A stretch of DNA of 64,000 nt from the IMG/VR virus record IMGVR_UViG_3300002835_000088, positions 1 to 64,000 of that record. One strand, given 5' to 3'. The DNA is from a virus. The notes under the pieces are model-generated. The model was not told where the DNA came from. It did not search any database and saw only the letters and a list, made by a program, of their open reading frames with translations. Positions 35,714-43,721 of this stretch are shown here, in pieces (position 1 is the stretch's first letter; each line of letters begins with the position of its first letter). The position numbers and the translations under genes were made by a program.

Positions 35714-37300
35714 ATGGCAGCAAAACGCTTAGGTCTTGCTACTCCCAATGCAAACATAGCTACTCTGCTTGCTACCAACGACACAGTTGGTGTTGCTTCT
35801 GTAATTGTTTCAAACAGAGCTAATATTCAGAGTCTTGTTACTATCTACGTTGAACCAGCCGAAGCCCTAGGTGTGGAGGCAACTCGCTCCTACATTGTTG
35901 ACAATTTGGCTGTTTCTGTGGGTCAATCCTTTGAGACATTTAGATTTGCTTTAAATGTTGGAGACCAGCTTTGGGTTAAGTCCAGCACATCTCTTGCTAA
36001 TTTTTCTGCAACTCTTGTTTATGATCAAGCTGGTAGAGCAAATATAACTTATTCTTCAAATCAACCGGGATTCCCTTCTGTAGGAGATATTTGGATTGAT
36101 TCTGACACTCAAGAAGTTAATTTTTATACAGGTTCAGGATTTAACACTGTAGCAAGTATTGCTCCTTCAGGACCAACAGGTCCCGCTGGTCCATCTGGTC
36201 CAACGGGCCCATCAGGACCAACTGGTCCCCAAGGGTCTAGCGTTCGTATTCTTGGAACATACGCAACTCTTAATCTTCTTCAAGCTGATAACCCAATTGG
36301 TGCAATTGGTGATGCTTATGTCGTTGCTTCAGAATTTGTTTATGCATGGTCAGACCTTAACCAAGAGTGGGCGCTCGTTGGTCCAATTGGTGTAACTGGC
36401 CCTACAGGTTCTACTGGACCTACAGGTCCACAGGGTATTGGTGGAGCAGATGGTGCAACTGGCGCTACTGGACCTGCTGGTGAACCAGGAGGACCAACTG
36501 GTGCTGCTGGTCCAACAGGTCCAACTGGTTCACTCGGACCTACTGGTCCAACTGGTCCTGAGGGGCCAACAGGTCCTACTGGTGCTATTGGTGAAACAGG
36601 AATAATTTCTAGTGCAGTTCCTCCAGCAGATTTATCAATTATTTGGGTAGATACAACTGTAGATTCAGCAATTCTTACCCACGCTAGCACTCATGCTGCT
36701 GGCGGTAGTGATGAGGTGACCCTATCTACAAGTCAAATTTCTGGGTTAAACACGAGACTTGGTGATTTAGATATTCTTTCTAGTGGAGAGGGCAGTATTG
36801 ATAGAAAAGCTCCTCTTACTGGTGTTGCATATGGAGCATCAGGAAACCTTATTCTAACTTATCGTCGAGCAATCAAAACAGAAACTATTACAAAACTTTC
36901 TATGGCTTGCGGTACTGCTGCTGGTGCAACCCCAACACTAGTGAAATATGGAGTCTATTCAGTAAATGACTCTACTGGAGATTTAACTTTGGTAGCGTCT
37001 ACTGCAAACGACACATCAATTTTTTCAACCGCTAACAGCGCTTTTGAAGTTAACTTAACTTCATCATTTACCAAGACAGCTGGTAATTTGTATGCATATG
37101 CAGTTGTACTGGTAAGCACACAAACGCTTCCTACAGTTATTGGTCACGCACATGTTGCATCTGCTGGTGTTAACGCAATTTTGGCCTTACCTCCAAGAAT
37201 TACAGGTTTAGTTGCGGCTCAAACAGATTTACCAAGCTCTATTTCTGCAGGTTCTGTAACAGCTTCTAACCGTGCACTGTGGACGCACGCCCTACCTTAA
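35714..37300 (+). CDS. Collagen-like tail fibre protein
   Basis: 528 residues. The N-terminal ~115 residues ([18 protein letters not shown]) match the start of the cupredoxin fibre. [16 protein letters not shown] module (about 36050-36150) follows, then collagen triplets, a [16 protein letters not shown] module (about 36230-36390), more triplets, and a linker [13 protein letters not shown], a His/Ala motif common in phage tail fibres. The ~170-residue C-terminal beta domain is unrelated to the other fibre tips here. AAGGAG precedes ATG 35714. It is likely another receptor-binding fibre that attaches at the same site as the 31665 protein. Confidence 0.86.
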   Translation: MAAKRLGLATPNANIATLLATNDTVGVASVIVSNRANIQSLVTIYVEPAEALGVEATRSYIVDNLAVSVGQSFETFRFALNVGDQLWVKSSTSLANFSATLVYDQAGRANITYSSNQPGFPSVGDIWIDSDTQEVNFYTGSGFNTVASIAPSGPTGPAGPSGPTGPSGPTGPQGSSVRILGTYATLNLLQADNPIGAIGDAYVVASEFVYAWSDLNQEWALVGPIGVTGPTGSTGPTGPQGIGGADGATGATGPAGEPGGPTGAAGPTGPTGSLGPTGPTGPEGPTGPTGAIGETGIISSAVPPADLSIIWVDTTVDSAILTHASTHAAGGSDEVTLSTSQISGLNTRLGDLDILSSGEGSIDRKAPLTGVAYGASGNLILTYRRAIKTETITKLSMACGTAAGATPTLVKYGVYSVNDSTGDLTLVASTANDTSIFSTANSAFEVNLTSSFTKTAGNLYAYAVVLVSTQTLPTVIGHAHVASAGVNAILALPPRITGLVAAQTDLPSSISAGSVTASNRALWTHALP

Positions 37301-37319
37301 GAGTCAATAGGAGAATAAA

Positions 37320-37781
37320 ATGCCAGTCTTAAAAAAATATGATCTTGATGATCAAATTTGGAAACCTATTGCTGTTGGAGCTACAGGTCCTACTGGTCCT
37401 ACTGGCTTTGTTGGGCCTACTGGCCCAACGGGTGCACAGGGTGTTACTGGGCCTCAGGGGGACTGGTCAACTGCTCAACCTGTTGTGACAAAAAGCGCTT
37501 CTTTTATTTTAGAGCTAACTGATGCTGGAAAAATTTTAAAATGTGATAACGGTGCTTCTATGATTGCAACAATACCTGTTGAAGCATCAGTTGCTTTTCA
37601 AGACGGTCAAAAAATTGACTTTATTCAATATGGAGCAGGTCAGCTTACCGTCGCTGGGGCAGTCGGCGTGACAGTAAGAGCAACTCCAACCAATAAATTG
37701 AGAGCTCGCTACTCTGTAGCTTCTGCCGTAAAAATTGGAACTAACGAGTGGATTCTCGTCGGAGACTTGGCACTAATTTAA
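37320..37781 (+). CDS. Short collagen-like fibre protein (knob protein)
   Basis: 153 residues: a 22-residue leader, about nine collagen triplets, then a ~100-residue C-terminal beta domain ending RARYSVASAVKIGTNEWILVGDL. That domain is the same as the C-terminus of the 629-residue fibre at 19062-20951, so a single tip fold is reused on two stalks of very different length. AGGAG lies before ATG 37320. It probably trimerises as a short spike. No enzymatic motif. Confidence 0.82.
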   Translation: MPVLKKYDLDDQIWKPIAVGATGPTGPTGFVGPTGPTGAQGVTGPQGDWSTAQPVVTKSASFILELTDAGKILKCDNGASMIATIPVEASVAFQDGQKIDFIQYGAGQLTVAGAVGVTVRATPTNKLRARYSVASAVKIGTNEWILVGDLALI

Positions 37782-37783
37782 AA

Positions 37784-38413
37784 ATGCCAATTAATGTCGG
37801 GTCCATTGCTGGTGCAGGTTATTTAAAAAACCCTGCAGAAGCTTTTAATTTAGATTACAGGGTTAATTATATTAAAAACCCGACTTTTGAAGTAGACATC
37901 TCTGACTGGACACCTTTTGCTGGAACTACCTTAGAAAGAGATACAAACGAATTTAACACAGGGTCAGCTTGTCTTAAAGTTACAAACACCTCTGGAGGAG
38001 GTGTTCAAACACTTGAAAGAATCCCATTTATTGACACTTCAGAAGAGTGGACTGTCAGCGCTTATGTAAAGCTTGATGCTCTAAATGACAATGCGACTTA
38101 CTATCTTCGTCATCTTCAATACACCACAAGCAATGCTTCAGCTGCTATATCTAGTGGAAATATTGGAATTCAAGCCCTAACTAGTGCTGATGGCTGGGTT
38201 AGATTGAGCGGGTCTTTTACTAGAACCTCTGGAGCTAATTTTTTTGCACTAAGAATTGTGACCACTTCAGCATCTAATACAGACGTATTTTTTGTTGACT
38301 CTGTTATGGCAGAAAGGTCTTCCACTTTGGGGACCTATTTTGATGGCTCACTAGACGGATTTTGGACTGGAACTCCCCACTCAAGCTATAGCGGTGCTAC
38401 CCCATACGTGTAA
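37784..38413 (+). CDS. Carbohydrate-binding-module-like jelly-roll protein
   Basis: 210 residues from ATG 37784, 2 bases after the previous stop. The frame extends up to GTG 37748 inside the previous gene, but the MPIN- start resembles its neighbours and is preferred. The pattern NYIKNPTFEVDISDWTPF ... LERDTNEFNTGSACLKVTNT ... WTVSAYVKL ... FFVDSVMAERSSTLGTYFDG is that of galactose-binding-like jelly rolls (CBM4/9 style) used on phage and bacterial surface proteins. No collagen repeats are present. It probably binds a glycan or caps a fibre. It lies between the last fibre gene and the modification-enzyme genes. Confidence 0.75.
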   Translation: MPINVGSIAGAGYLKNPAEAFNLDYRVNYIKNPTFEVDISDWTPFAGTTLERDTNEFNTGSACLKVTNTSGGGVQTLERIPFIDTSEEWTVSAYVKLDALNDNATYYLRHLQYTTSNASAAISSGNIGIQALTSADGWVRLSGSFTRTSGANFFALRIVTTSASNTDVFFVDSVMAERSSTLGTYFDGSLDGFWTGTPHSSYSGATPYV

Positions 38414-38445
38414 TTTAAGGTAAGCTATTTTACGAAAGGACGAAA

Positions 38446-39021
38446 ATGACATATCCCAACTGGTTTGAAAATGATGGTCAAGAGAACTTTAAAAACCATC
38501 TACTAGAGTTTTTAAATAAACCTGCTCGAATGTTGCAAATAGGCGCATACACAGGGGATGCTTCTGTGTGGCTTTGGGACAACATATTACGTCACAACCC
38601 AGACTCGGTGTTGATTGATGTAGACACGTGGGAGGGTTCTGACGAACCTGTTCATAATCAGATGAACTGGGAGTCTGTAGAAAGTTTTTATGATGTAAAA
38701 ACTTTAGTAGGGCAGCAGAGCAAAAAAATTATTAAAGTCAAGTCTACAAGTGATTGGTTTTTTAAAAATAATTTAGAGAAGTATGACTTTGTGTATGTTG
38801 ATGGGGATCATACTTCCTATGGTGTAATAAAAGATGCAATAAGCGCTTACGAGTGTTTAAATGTAAATGGAATAATAGCTTTTGATGATTATCAATGGTC
38901 CGCTGGGCTTGGCTATTTAAATGAGCCAAAGTTGGCAATAGATGCCTTTAATGCAGTTTATTCGGACCGACTCGAACTTTTAGTTGACGGATATCAGCGT
39001 TGGTATAGGAAGACAAGGTAG
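38446..39021 (+). CDS. Class I SAM-dependent methyltransferase
   Basis: 191 residues with a Rossmann-type methyltransferase layout. Motif I is MLQIGAYTGDAS (about 29-40), followed by an acidic strand end (VLIDVDTWEGSDE), then YDFVYVDGDHTSYGVIKD and a GIIAFDDYQW strand. The DGDH/DDY pattern is typical of the Methyltransf_24 group, whose members often methylate sugars or small molecules. It has no DNA methylase DPPY/NPPY motif, so DNA is an unlikely substrate. The next genes encode a glycosyltransferase and a halogenase, which suggests work on glycans or on the phage fibres. AAAGGA precedes ATG 38446. Confidence 0.82.
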   Translation: MTYPNWFENDGQENFKNHLLEFLNKPARMLQIGAYTGDASVWLWDNILRHNPDSVLIDVDTWEGSDEPVHNQMNWESVESFYDVKTLVGQQSKKIIKVKSTSDWFFKNNLEKYDFVYVDGDHTSYGVIKDAISAYECLNVNGIIAFDDYQWSAGLGYLNEPKLAIDAFNAVYSDRLELLVDGYQRWYRKTR

Positions 39022-39030
39022 GATGCTCAC

Positions 39031-40107
39031 ATGAAAGTAGCTATATACACAATCGCATTAAATGAACGACAGTTTGTTGATAAATGGTATGAAGCTTCAA
39101 AAGAAGCTGATTACTTGTTAATAGCCGATACAGGCTCCACAGACGGCACCGTTGAGCGTGCAAAAGAGCTTGGAATTAATGTAGTCGATGTTCGAGTATC
39201 CCCTTGGCGTTTTGATGATGCTAGAAACGCAGCAATGGCAGCTTTACCAATCGATATTGATATGTGTATCTCCCTTGATATGGATGAAGTAATTACTCCT
39301 AACTGGCGTCCATTGCTTGAAGCTGCATGGCAACGTGGAGTAACACGTCCTCGCTATAAGCATATTTGGTCTTGGAATGATGATGGGACTCCAGGTTTGG
39401 AGTTTAGCTATGACCACATTCATACTCGTAAAAATTATCGTTGGCGTCACCCAGTGCATGAGTGTTTATATGTATACGGACGCGAGGAAGTACAAGAGTG
39501 GATTGAAGGTTTAGAGACTCACCACCACCCAGACCCAACAAAGTCGCGCTCTCAGTATCTACCGTTGTTAGCTCTTTCTGTTCAAGAAGATCCATATAAC
39601 GACCGCAATGCGTTCTACTATGGTCGAGAACTTTATTTTTATGGTCGCTACCAAGAAGCAGCAGTAGAGCTAAAGCGACATCTTGAACTCCCAACAGCTC
39701 GGTGGGCACCAGAGCGTGCTGCATCAATGCGCTTTATTGGTAAGAGTCTTCCTGCAGAAGCAGAGATTTGGTTTCGTAAAGCTATCGATCAAGCTCCAGG
39801 ACGACGTGAACCTTTTGTTGATTTAGCAGAGTTGTACTATCAACGTAAAGATTGGCAGAAGTGTTATGAAGCTGCTAAAGATGCTATTGCCATTGCTGAG
39901 AAACCTTTAGAGTATTTGTGCGAAGCAAAAGCATGGGGAGCAGCCCCGCACGATTTTGCTGCAATTTCTGCTTACTATTTAGGTAAGTTTGAAGAAGCAG
40001 TGGAGCATGCAAAGAACGCTTTTAGCATCGAGCCAGATAATGAAAGACTTGCAGAAAATCTTAAATTTTGTCTTAGCGCTGTAAATCCAGAAGAAAAGAG
40101 TGTCTAG
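39031..40107 (+). CDS. GT2-family glycosyltransferase with C-terminal TPR-like region
   Basis: 358 residues. The N-terminal half is a GT-A domain: YTIALNERQFVDKW, IADTGSTDGT (Asp33, nucleotide binding) and the DxD motif SLDMDEV (Asp83/Asp85) for the metal and sugar nucleotide. The C-terminal ~170 residues are helical repeats resembling tetratricopeptide repeats (FYYGRELYFYGRYQEAAVELKRHL, EPFVDLAELYYQRKDWQKCYEA). Similar GT2-TPR proteins are common in bacteria and large phages. It would transfer a sugar to a protein or glycan; the nearby Thr-rich collagen tracts are plausible targets, but this is inference. Its stop overlaps the halogenase GTG start by one base. Confidence 0.9.
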   Translation: MKVAIYTIALNERQFVDKWYEASKEADYLLIADTGSTDGTVERAKELGINVVDVRVSPWRFDDARNAAMAALPIDIDMCISLDMDEVITPNWRPLLEAAWQRGVTRPRYKHIWSWNDDGTPGLEFSYDHIHTRKNYRWRHPVHECLYVYGREEVQEWIEGLETHHHPDPTKSRSQYLPLLALSVQEDPYNDRNAFYYGRELYFYGRYQEAAVELKRHLELPTARWAPERAASMRFIGKSLPAEAEIWFRKAIDQAPGRREPFVDLAELYYQRKDWQKCYEAAKDAIAIAEKPLEYLCEAKAWGAAPHDFAAISAYYLGKFEEAVEHAKNAFSIEPDNERLAENLKFCLSAVNPEEKSV

Positions 40108-41615
40108 TGAAATTTGTAGTCTGTGGTGGTGGAACAGCTGGATGGCTTACCGCTTTAACCATTCACTCTAGTAATCCAAAGTTTCATGAAGTAGTGGTTA
40201 TAGAATCACAAAAAATAGGAATTATTGGAGCTGGAGAGGCTACAAGCGGTTTTCTCTACGATGTATTAGATGGCTCTACTTTATTTGGAAATAATCAAAC
40301 AATGAACCCAAACAAAGTGGCTTTTGATTTTGCAGAGTTTGCTAAAAAAGTCGATGCTGTACCTAAGTACGCACTTAAACACATCAACTGGGCTAAAGAC
40401 AAAGGCTCTTATTGGGCACCAATTAACGGCTCAGAAACTTCTAAGCGCTCTCCTGACCATCTATTTAATTATGTTGTAACAGAGTTTGGTCCTGAAAAAG
40501 CTTATCTATCTTCTGTATTAGGGCAGTCTTATGATCTAAATAAACTTCCGCCAGCGGGTGGAGGTTATGGGTTTCAGTTTGATGCCCATAAAGTAGCTAA
40601 ATTTTTACGAGAGTATATAACTACAACCACAAAAACTACTCATATAGATTCAATTATCAAGGATGTTACTGTTACTAGCGATGGTCTAGTTGAAAGCGTA
40701 ATTATCGAAGATGGTCAAGTCATTGAAGGAGATTTTTTCATTGACGCTACTGGATTTGTTAGATTGTTGGCAAACAAGGTCGGGATTGGGTGGACAGACT
40801 ACAAAAACCAACTTCTTGTAGATAGAGCTATGCCTTTTATAGTTCCATACAAAGAAGAAGAAAAAGTACAACCTGTAACAGTTGCAGAAGCTCTTTCTTC
40901 TGGTTGGATGTGGCGAACTCCTACAGGAGGCCGCCGAGGTTGTGGGTATGTCTACAGCAGTGCGTTTATTTCTGAGGATGAAGCTCAAAAAGAAGCTGAA
41001 AAAATTATGGGGCACCCTATTGAGCCAATTAAGCATATTAAATATGAATCAGGCCGAGTGGACCAATTTTGGAAAGGCAATGTTTTGGTAGTTGGCCTTG
41101 CAAGCTCTTTTATTGAACCTTTAGAGGCAACCAGTATTCATGCAACTATTATGCAAATTTTTAGTTTCTGTCAAGAGTATCTTTCAGATACAAAAGAAAA
41201 AACTTTAAACCCTGCTTCAATACAAAAATACAACGCTAAAACTGAAAAAATGTATGAGTATTATAAAGACTTCACGGTGTTCCACTATCAAGGTGGAAGA
41301 GAAGATTCCGAGTTTTGGAAAACTATTAAGTTCGACAAGATTACCTCTCCTGCTGTAGAAAACTACATCGAGAGGTCAAAGAGTAGAATTCCTAGTGCTT
41401 TACATTTTATGGATTTTTGGGGTGTAGATTCTCTATGGAAGTGGACCTTAGCTGGTCTTGGGTATGTTTCAAGAGAACAAGCAATGAGTGAGTTGAAACA
41501 ATTTGATCAATTTGAATTTGCTCAAGCTCAATACAGAGCATTTAGAGAAGACATGAGAAAAATTCATGAAAATAGTAGACCTTTTGAGATGAATCCCAAA
41601 GACTTTATTATTTAA
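40107..41615 (+). CDS. Flavin-dependent (tryptophan-type) halogenase
   Basis: 502 residues from GTG 40107, overlapping the glycosyltransferase stop. The FAD motif GGGTAGW opens the protein (7-13). GAGEATSGF (41-49) matches the GEATxP-type loop. The catalytic lysine of this family aligns with Lys91 in YALKHINW. The diagnostic WxWxIP motif is present as WMWRTP, with Thr for Ile, followed by the usual GYVYSS. The C-terminal FIEPLEATSIH also fits. These enzymes use FADH2, oxygen and chloride or bromide to halogenate an aromatic carbon. No flavin reductase is visible, so FADH2 must come from the host. Phage halogenases are rare; a cyanophage enzyme, VirX1, is known. The substrate cannot be told from sequence. 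Confidence 0.92.
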   Translation: MKFVVCGGGTAGWLTALTIHSSNPKFHEVVVIESQKIGIIGAGEATSGFLYDVLDGSTLFGNNQTMNPNKVAFDFAEFAKKVDAVPKYALKHINWAKDKGSYWAPINGSETSKRSPDHLFNYVVTEFGPEKAYLSSVLGQSYDLNKLPPAGGGYGFQFDAHKVAKFLREYITTTTKTTHIDSIIKDVTVTSDGLVESVIIEDGQVIEGDFFIDATGFVRLLANKVGIGWTDYKNQLLVDRAMPFIVPYKEEEKVQPVTVAEALSSGWMWRTPTGGRRGCGYVYSSAFISEDEAQKEAEKIMGHPIEPIKHIKYESGRVDQFWKGNVLVVGLASSFIEPLEATSIHATIMQIFSFCQEYLSDTKEKTLNPASIQKYNAKTEKMYEYYKDFTVFHYQGGREDSEFWKTIKFDKITSPAVENYIERSKSRIPSALHFMDFWGVDSLWKWTLAGLGYVSREQAMSELKQFDQFEFAQAQYRAFREDMRKIHENSRPFEMNPKDFII

Positions 41616-42156
41616 GTTGTTGCTTCTTAAGTTTTTTAGCTAAACGTTTCTTTTCTAGCTTTAAAGCTTTTTTCTCTCGAATGCGTGCTCTTTTTTCAGA
41701 TTTATCAATACGCTCTTGTTTATAAGCTTCAATAGCATTTACGCTAGTTCGACTGCGCCAAGAAAAGCCACACACCGTACATGTGACTATCTTGGCGACA
41801 GTCCACCTACCACCACCAGGAATTTCCTGAGAACTTGTTTCCAGCTTTGAAGGACGTGCTGAGCAATAAGGACAGTGCGGGTATCTACGGCGTTTTATCT
41901 CTTCACCCTTATAAGAAACAGAAAGTGCTCGACGTATTTCACTTTCGTCTTTGCCGCCCCATGTGCCCCAAATTTGTCGGTGCTCTAAAGCCCACTGCAG
42001 ACATTGCGCTCTTACGGGACATTCATAGCAAAGATTTTTTGCATCATATTTTTGCTTTGGGTCTTTGGAGAAAAACCAGTCTCTATAATGATTATTTCCT
42101 GGCTGAGCACAAAGGGCTTCAGACTGCCATTCTATGTTATTAGCTGGTTTCCACAC
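41608..42156 (-). CDS. WhiB-family regulator fused to a C-terminal zinc ribbon
   Basis: 182 residues from GTG 42156 (the only in-frame start). The WhiB domain has the four iron-sulfur cysteines Cys16, Cys43, Cys46 and Cys52 and the G-T-WGG turn at 64-68. Beyond it, Cys95-x2-Cys98 and Cys126-x2-Cys129 form what looks like a zinc ribbon, then a very Lys/Arg-rich helical tail. Typical WhiB proteins are about 80-130 residues and lack the second metal site. WhiB proteins bind the primary sigma factor region 4 and shift transcription, so this may steer host RNA polymerase to phage promoters. The gene ends inside the halogenase 3' end (8-base convergent overlap). The repeats at 42164-42225 lie directly upstream. 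Confidence 0.88.
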   Translation of the reverse strand: MWKPANNIEWQSEALCAQPGNNHYRDWFFSKDPKQKYDAKNLCYECPVRAQCLQWALEHRQIWGTWGGKDESEIRRALSVSYKGEEIKRRRYPHCPYCSARPSKLETSSQEIPGGGRWTVAKIVTCTVCGFSWRSRTSVNAIEAYKQERIDKSEKRARIREKKALKLEKKRLAKKLKKQQLK

Positions 42157-42163
42157 ACATTAG

Positions 42164-42225
42164 ACTATATACTATAAAACCATAAAATAAGTAAGCAACA
42201 CACTATAAACTATAAAACTATAATT
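42164..42225 (-). promoter_or_regulatory. AT-rich CTATAAA repeat cluster upstream of WhiB-zinc-ribbon gene
   Basis: Three head-to-tail units CTATAAA, CTATAAAA and CTATAATT occupy 42203-42225, and ACTATATACTATAAAAC lies at 42164-42180, just before the GTG at 42156. The 13-mer ACTATAAACTATA at 42202-42214 is repeated exactly at 9848-9860 in the divergent region. The right end overlaps the stop codon of the upstream gene. This may be an operator array or a promoter cluster that controls WhiB expression. Confidence 0.4.
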
Positions 42226-42556
42226 CAACCCAAGTGAACTCAAAAACTTCTTCTACGTACTCACCGTATTCGGTTTCACCATTTGCATCACAGAAGGTGT
42301 AATTATTTTCTCCTTCTATAATACCTGCCCAACCAATTTCTACATGTGAATCCACAATTGAATTAAACCCATCTGACAGAGAATCGACTATGCCGTCTCT
42401 TTGTAGTGTTGATGCTAGACCCCTGCGAACTAATTCATTTTCAAGATCAACATGCTCTTTAGTATAATAAATGCTATCAGTGTAAAGTTTTTGTTCAATG
42501 TAGCCTTCACCGTCCCAGTGAATCCAAAGAGACTCGCCAATTCTTTTATCCTTCAT
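42218..42556 (-). CDS. Acidic hypothetical protein
   Basis: 112 residues, acidic, with many aromatic residues (LWIHWDGEGYIEQKLYTD, EYVEEVFEFTWVEL). No cysteines pairs, P-loop, HTH or membrane segment were seen. It lies 2 bases downstream of the zinc-ribbon protein gene and is followed by the AT-rich repeat cluster, so it belongs to the small-gene operon of the early region. Strong negative charge and small size are typical of phage proteins that bind and inhibit host proteins, or of DNA mimics, but there is no direct evidence here. Coding status is supported by its place in the tightly spaced operon. Confidence 0.7.
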   Translation of the reverse strand: MKDKRIGESLWIHWDGEGYIEQKLYTDSIYYTKEHVDLENELVRRGLASTLQRDGIVDSLSDGFNSIVDSHVEIGWAGIIEGENNYTFCDANGETEYGEYVEEVFEFTWVEL

Positions 42557-42558
42557 GA

Positions 42559-42879
42559 CTACTCCCTATCTTCCCCATAATAGCCACCAAGCTCGTCTTC
42601 TTGGTATTCATCTTCCTCATATGCTCGAGATTCTTCAGACTCGGCAGAGAAGACAATCTTGTGTTCTTTTACATCAAAGATCCCAGCAATTGTGATTTTC
42701 CCACAGACGGAGCAGCTTTCAACTGTCCCTGTATTTATCTTTTGAGGTACATCCACACCTGACAAAGCCATTTTAATGTTGCCGTAGTCGTCCATACTGT
42801 GTGGCTCCCAGCGGGCGTGCTCTTTTAGCCAGCACTGCTCGCAGACTGGTGTAGGAGTGACTATAGGTCCACCGCTCAT
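42559..42879 (-). CDS. Small zinc-ribbon protein
   Basis: 106 residues with two CxxC pairs, Cys13/Cys16 (PVCEQCWL) and Cys56/Cys59 (ESCSVCGK), spaced as in a zinc ribbon, followed by an acidic, Glu/Asp/Tyr-rich C-terminal tail. The N-terminus GGPIVTPTPVCEQCW is reminiscent of small proteins seen in other actinophages and actinobacteria, by memory only. It probably binds zinc and contacts nucleic acid or a protein partner; the acidic tail argues against simple DNA binding. It is located between two WhiB genes in a compact operon. Confidence 0.75.
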   Translation of the reverse strand: MSGGPIVTPTPVCEQCWLKEHARWEPHSMDDYGNIKMALSGVDVPQKINTGTVESCSVCGKITIAGIFDVKEHKIVFSAESEESRAYEEDEYQEDELGGYYGEDRE

Positions 42880-42888
42880 ACAATAATT

Positions 42889-43167
42889 TTACGCTGTTTT
42901 CTTATAAGGGAATGGCTTACGTTTACTCTTTATATGCTTTCTATCAACAGGGCTTAAACCGCCCCACATACCAAATTCTTCATTTTCTAGCCCCCATAAA
43001 GCACATTCAACAAGATGTGCACAACTCTTGCATATCTTTCTTGCACCTTCGTAATTTATTTCTGGTGTTCCAGGCAGATTTGGTTCATCTCTATCTTCAG
43101 AAAAAAAGAAGTTTCCTCCTACCTGAGCACAAAGTGGGTCTTCATACTGCCAAGGAGGACGAATCAT
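42889..43167 (-). CDS. WhiB-family transcriptional regulator
   Basis: 92 residues with the full WhiB pattern: Cys13, then Cys46-x2-Cys49-x5-Cys55 (ICKSCAHLVEC) to hold a 4Fe-4S cluster. The turn G-M-WGG is at 66-70, and a basic C-terminal tail (KHIKSKRKPFPYKK) follows for DNA contact. The size is normal for the family. WhiB proteins are restricted to Actinobacteria and their phages, so this gene is the best host-range clue in the window. It probably alters sigma-factor-dependent transcription during infection. It is the second WhiB gene within 1.6 kb, apparently not a recent duplicate. Confidence 0.93.
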   Translation of the reverse strand: MIRPPWQYEDPLCAQVGGNFFFSEDRDEPNLPGTPEINYEGARKICKSCAHLVECALWGLENEEFGMWGGLSPVDRKHIKSKRKPFPYKKTA

Positions 43168-43174
43168 TTAAAAC

Positions 43175-43483
43175 TTATCCCTTCTTCTTCTTGTCTTCTC
43201 GAAGTCCTACTTCATAACCACATCCAGCATAACCAGCAATATCAATCCATGTGTCTGGTTGGAACTCACCTTTATTTGCATAGCGAGCCATTTTCAAACC
43301 AACCATCATCATTGCTACATCTTCGTTTGAAATAGGGATTCCTAGAATTACAGACCAAATTTTTGCTGTTCGGTCAAAATTATCTTCAGGGTCCCCATAA
43401 TTAGTGTTTCTATCAGTAGAGATAATACGAGCTGCTTCTCTAAGAGCTTCTATGCGTGGGGGAGTTACTTCATTTTCCGACAT
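43175..43483 (-). CDS. DUF6378-like phage protein
   Basis: 102 residues. The sequence REAARIISTDRNTNYGDPEDNF followed by LKMARYANKGEFQPDTWIDIAGYAGCG matches the pattern I associate with the DUF6378 family of short phage proteins. In these, a YGDPxDNF motif and a DxWxDIAGY motif recur. Helical content and the conserved Asp/Glu residues recall all-alpha nucleotide pyrophosphohydrolases, so a nucleotide-related role is possible but unproven. The start overlaps the preceding gene's end by 14 bases, indicating tight co-translation. Confidence 0.75.
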   Translation of the reverse strand: MSENEVTPPRIEALREAARIISTDRNTNYGDPEDNFDRTAKIWSVILGIPISNEDVAMMMVGLKMARYANKGEFQPDTWIDIAGYAGCGYEVGLREDKKKKG

Positions 43484-43721
43484 CTTTTACCTTCGCAATC
43501 ACTTGTGCAGAGTATTCGTATACAGACGTAATGTCTTCTTTTTGTGTGACTATTAGTTCGTAATTGACTTGTTGAAAATTTTCTGGGGTGTCTTCTTCGT
43601 CAAAAAAATCATCTCCCTCGTCATTAGTCCCTAAAAATTTTGCAATAGCTATGTCAGCTTTTTCACGAAGCTCTTCATAACTATCACCTTGAACTGTTAG
43701 ATTCAAGGTAATACTTTTCAT
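43470..43721 (-). CDS. Small acidic hypothetical protein
   Basis: 83 residues with alternating hydrophobic strands at the start (SITLNLTVQGDSYEELREKADIAIAKFL), an acidic middle (DEGDDFFDEEDTPE) and a C-terminal strand region. The N-terminal pattern recalls a beta-alpha fold of the kind found in small phage accessory proteins, but no family was recognised. It overlaps both neighbours: ATGA with the upstream gene and 14 bases with the downstream one. This supports true coding and co-translation. Confidence 0.7.
   Translation of the reverse strand: MKSITLNLTVQGDSYEELREKADIAIAKFLGTNDEGDDFFDEEDTPENFQQVNYELIVTQKEDITSVYEYSAQVIAKVKDVGK

Noticed and set aside
37748-37783. GTG 37748 as start of the jelly-roll protein
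   Set aside because: It lies inside the previous gene, adds a basic non-homologous leader, and ATG 37784 fits the neighbours' start pattern.
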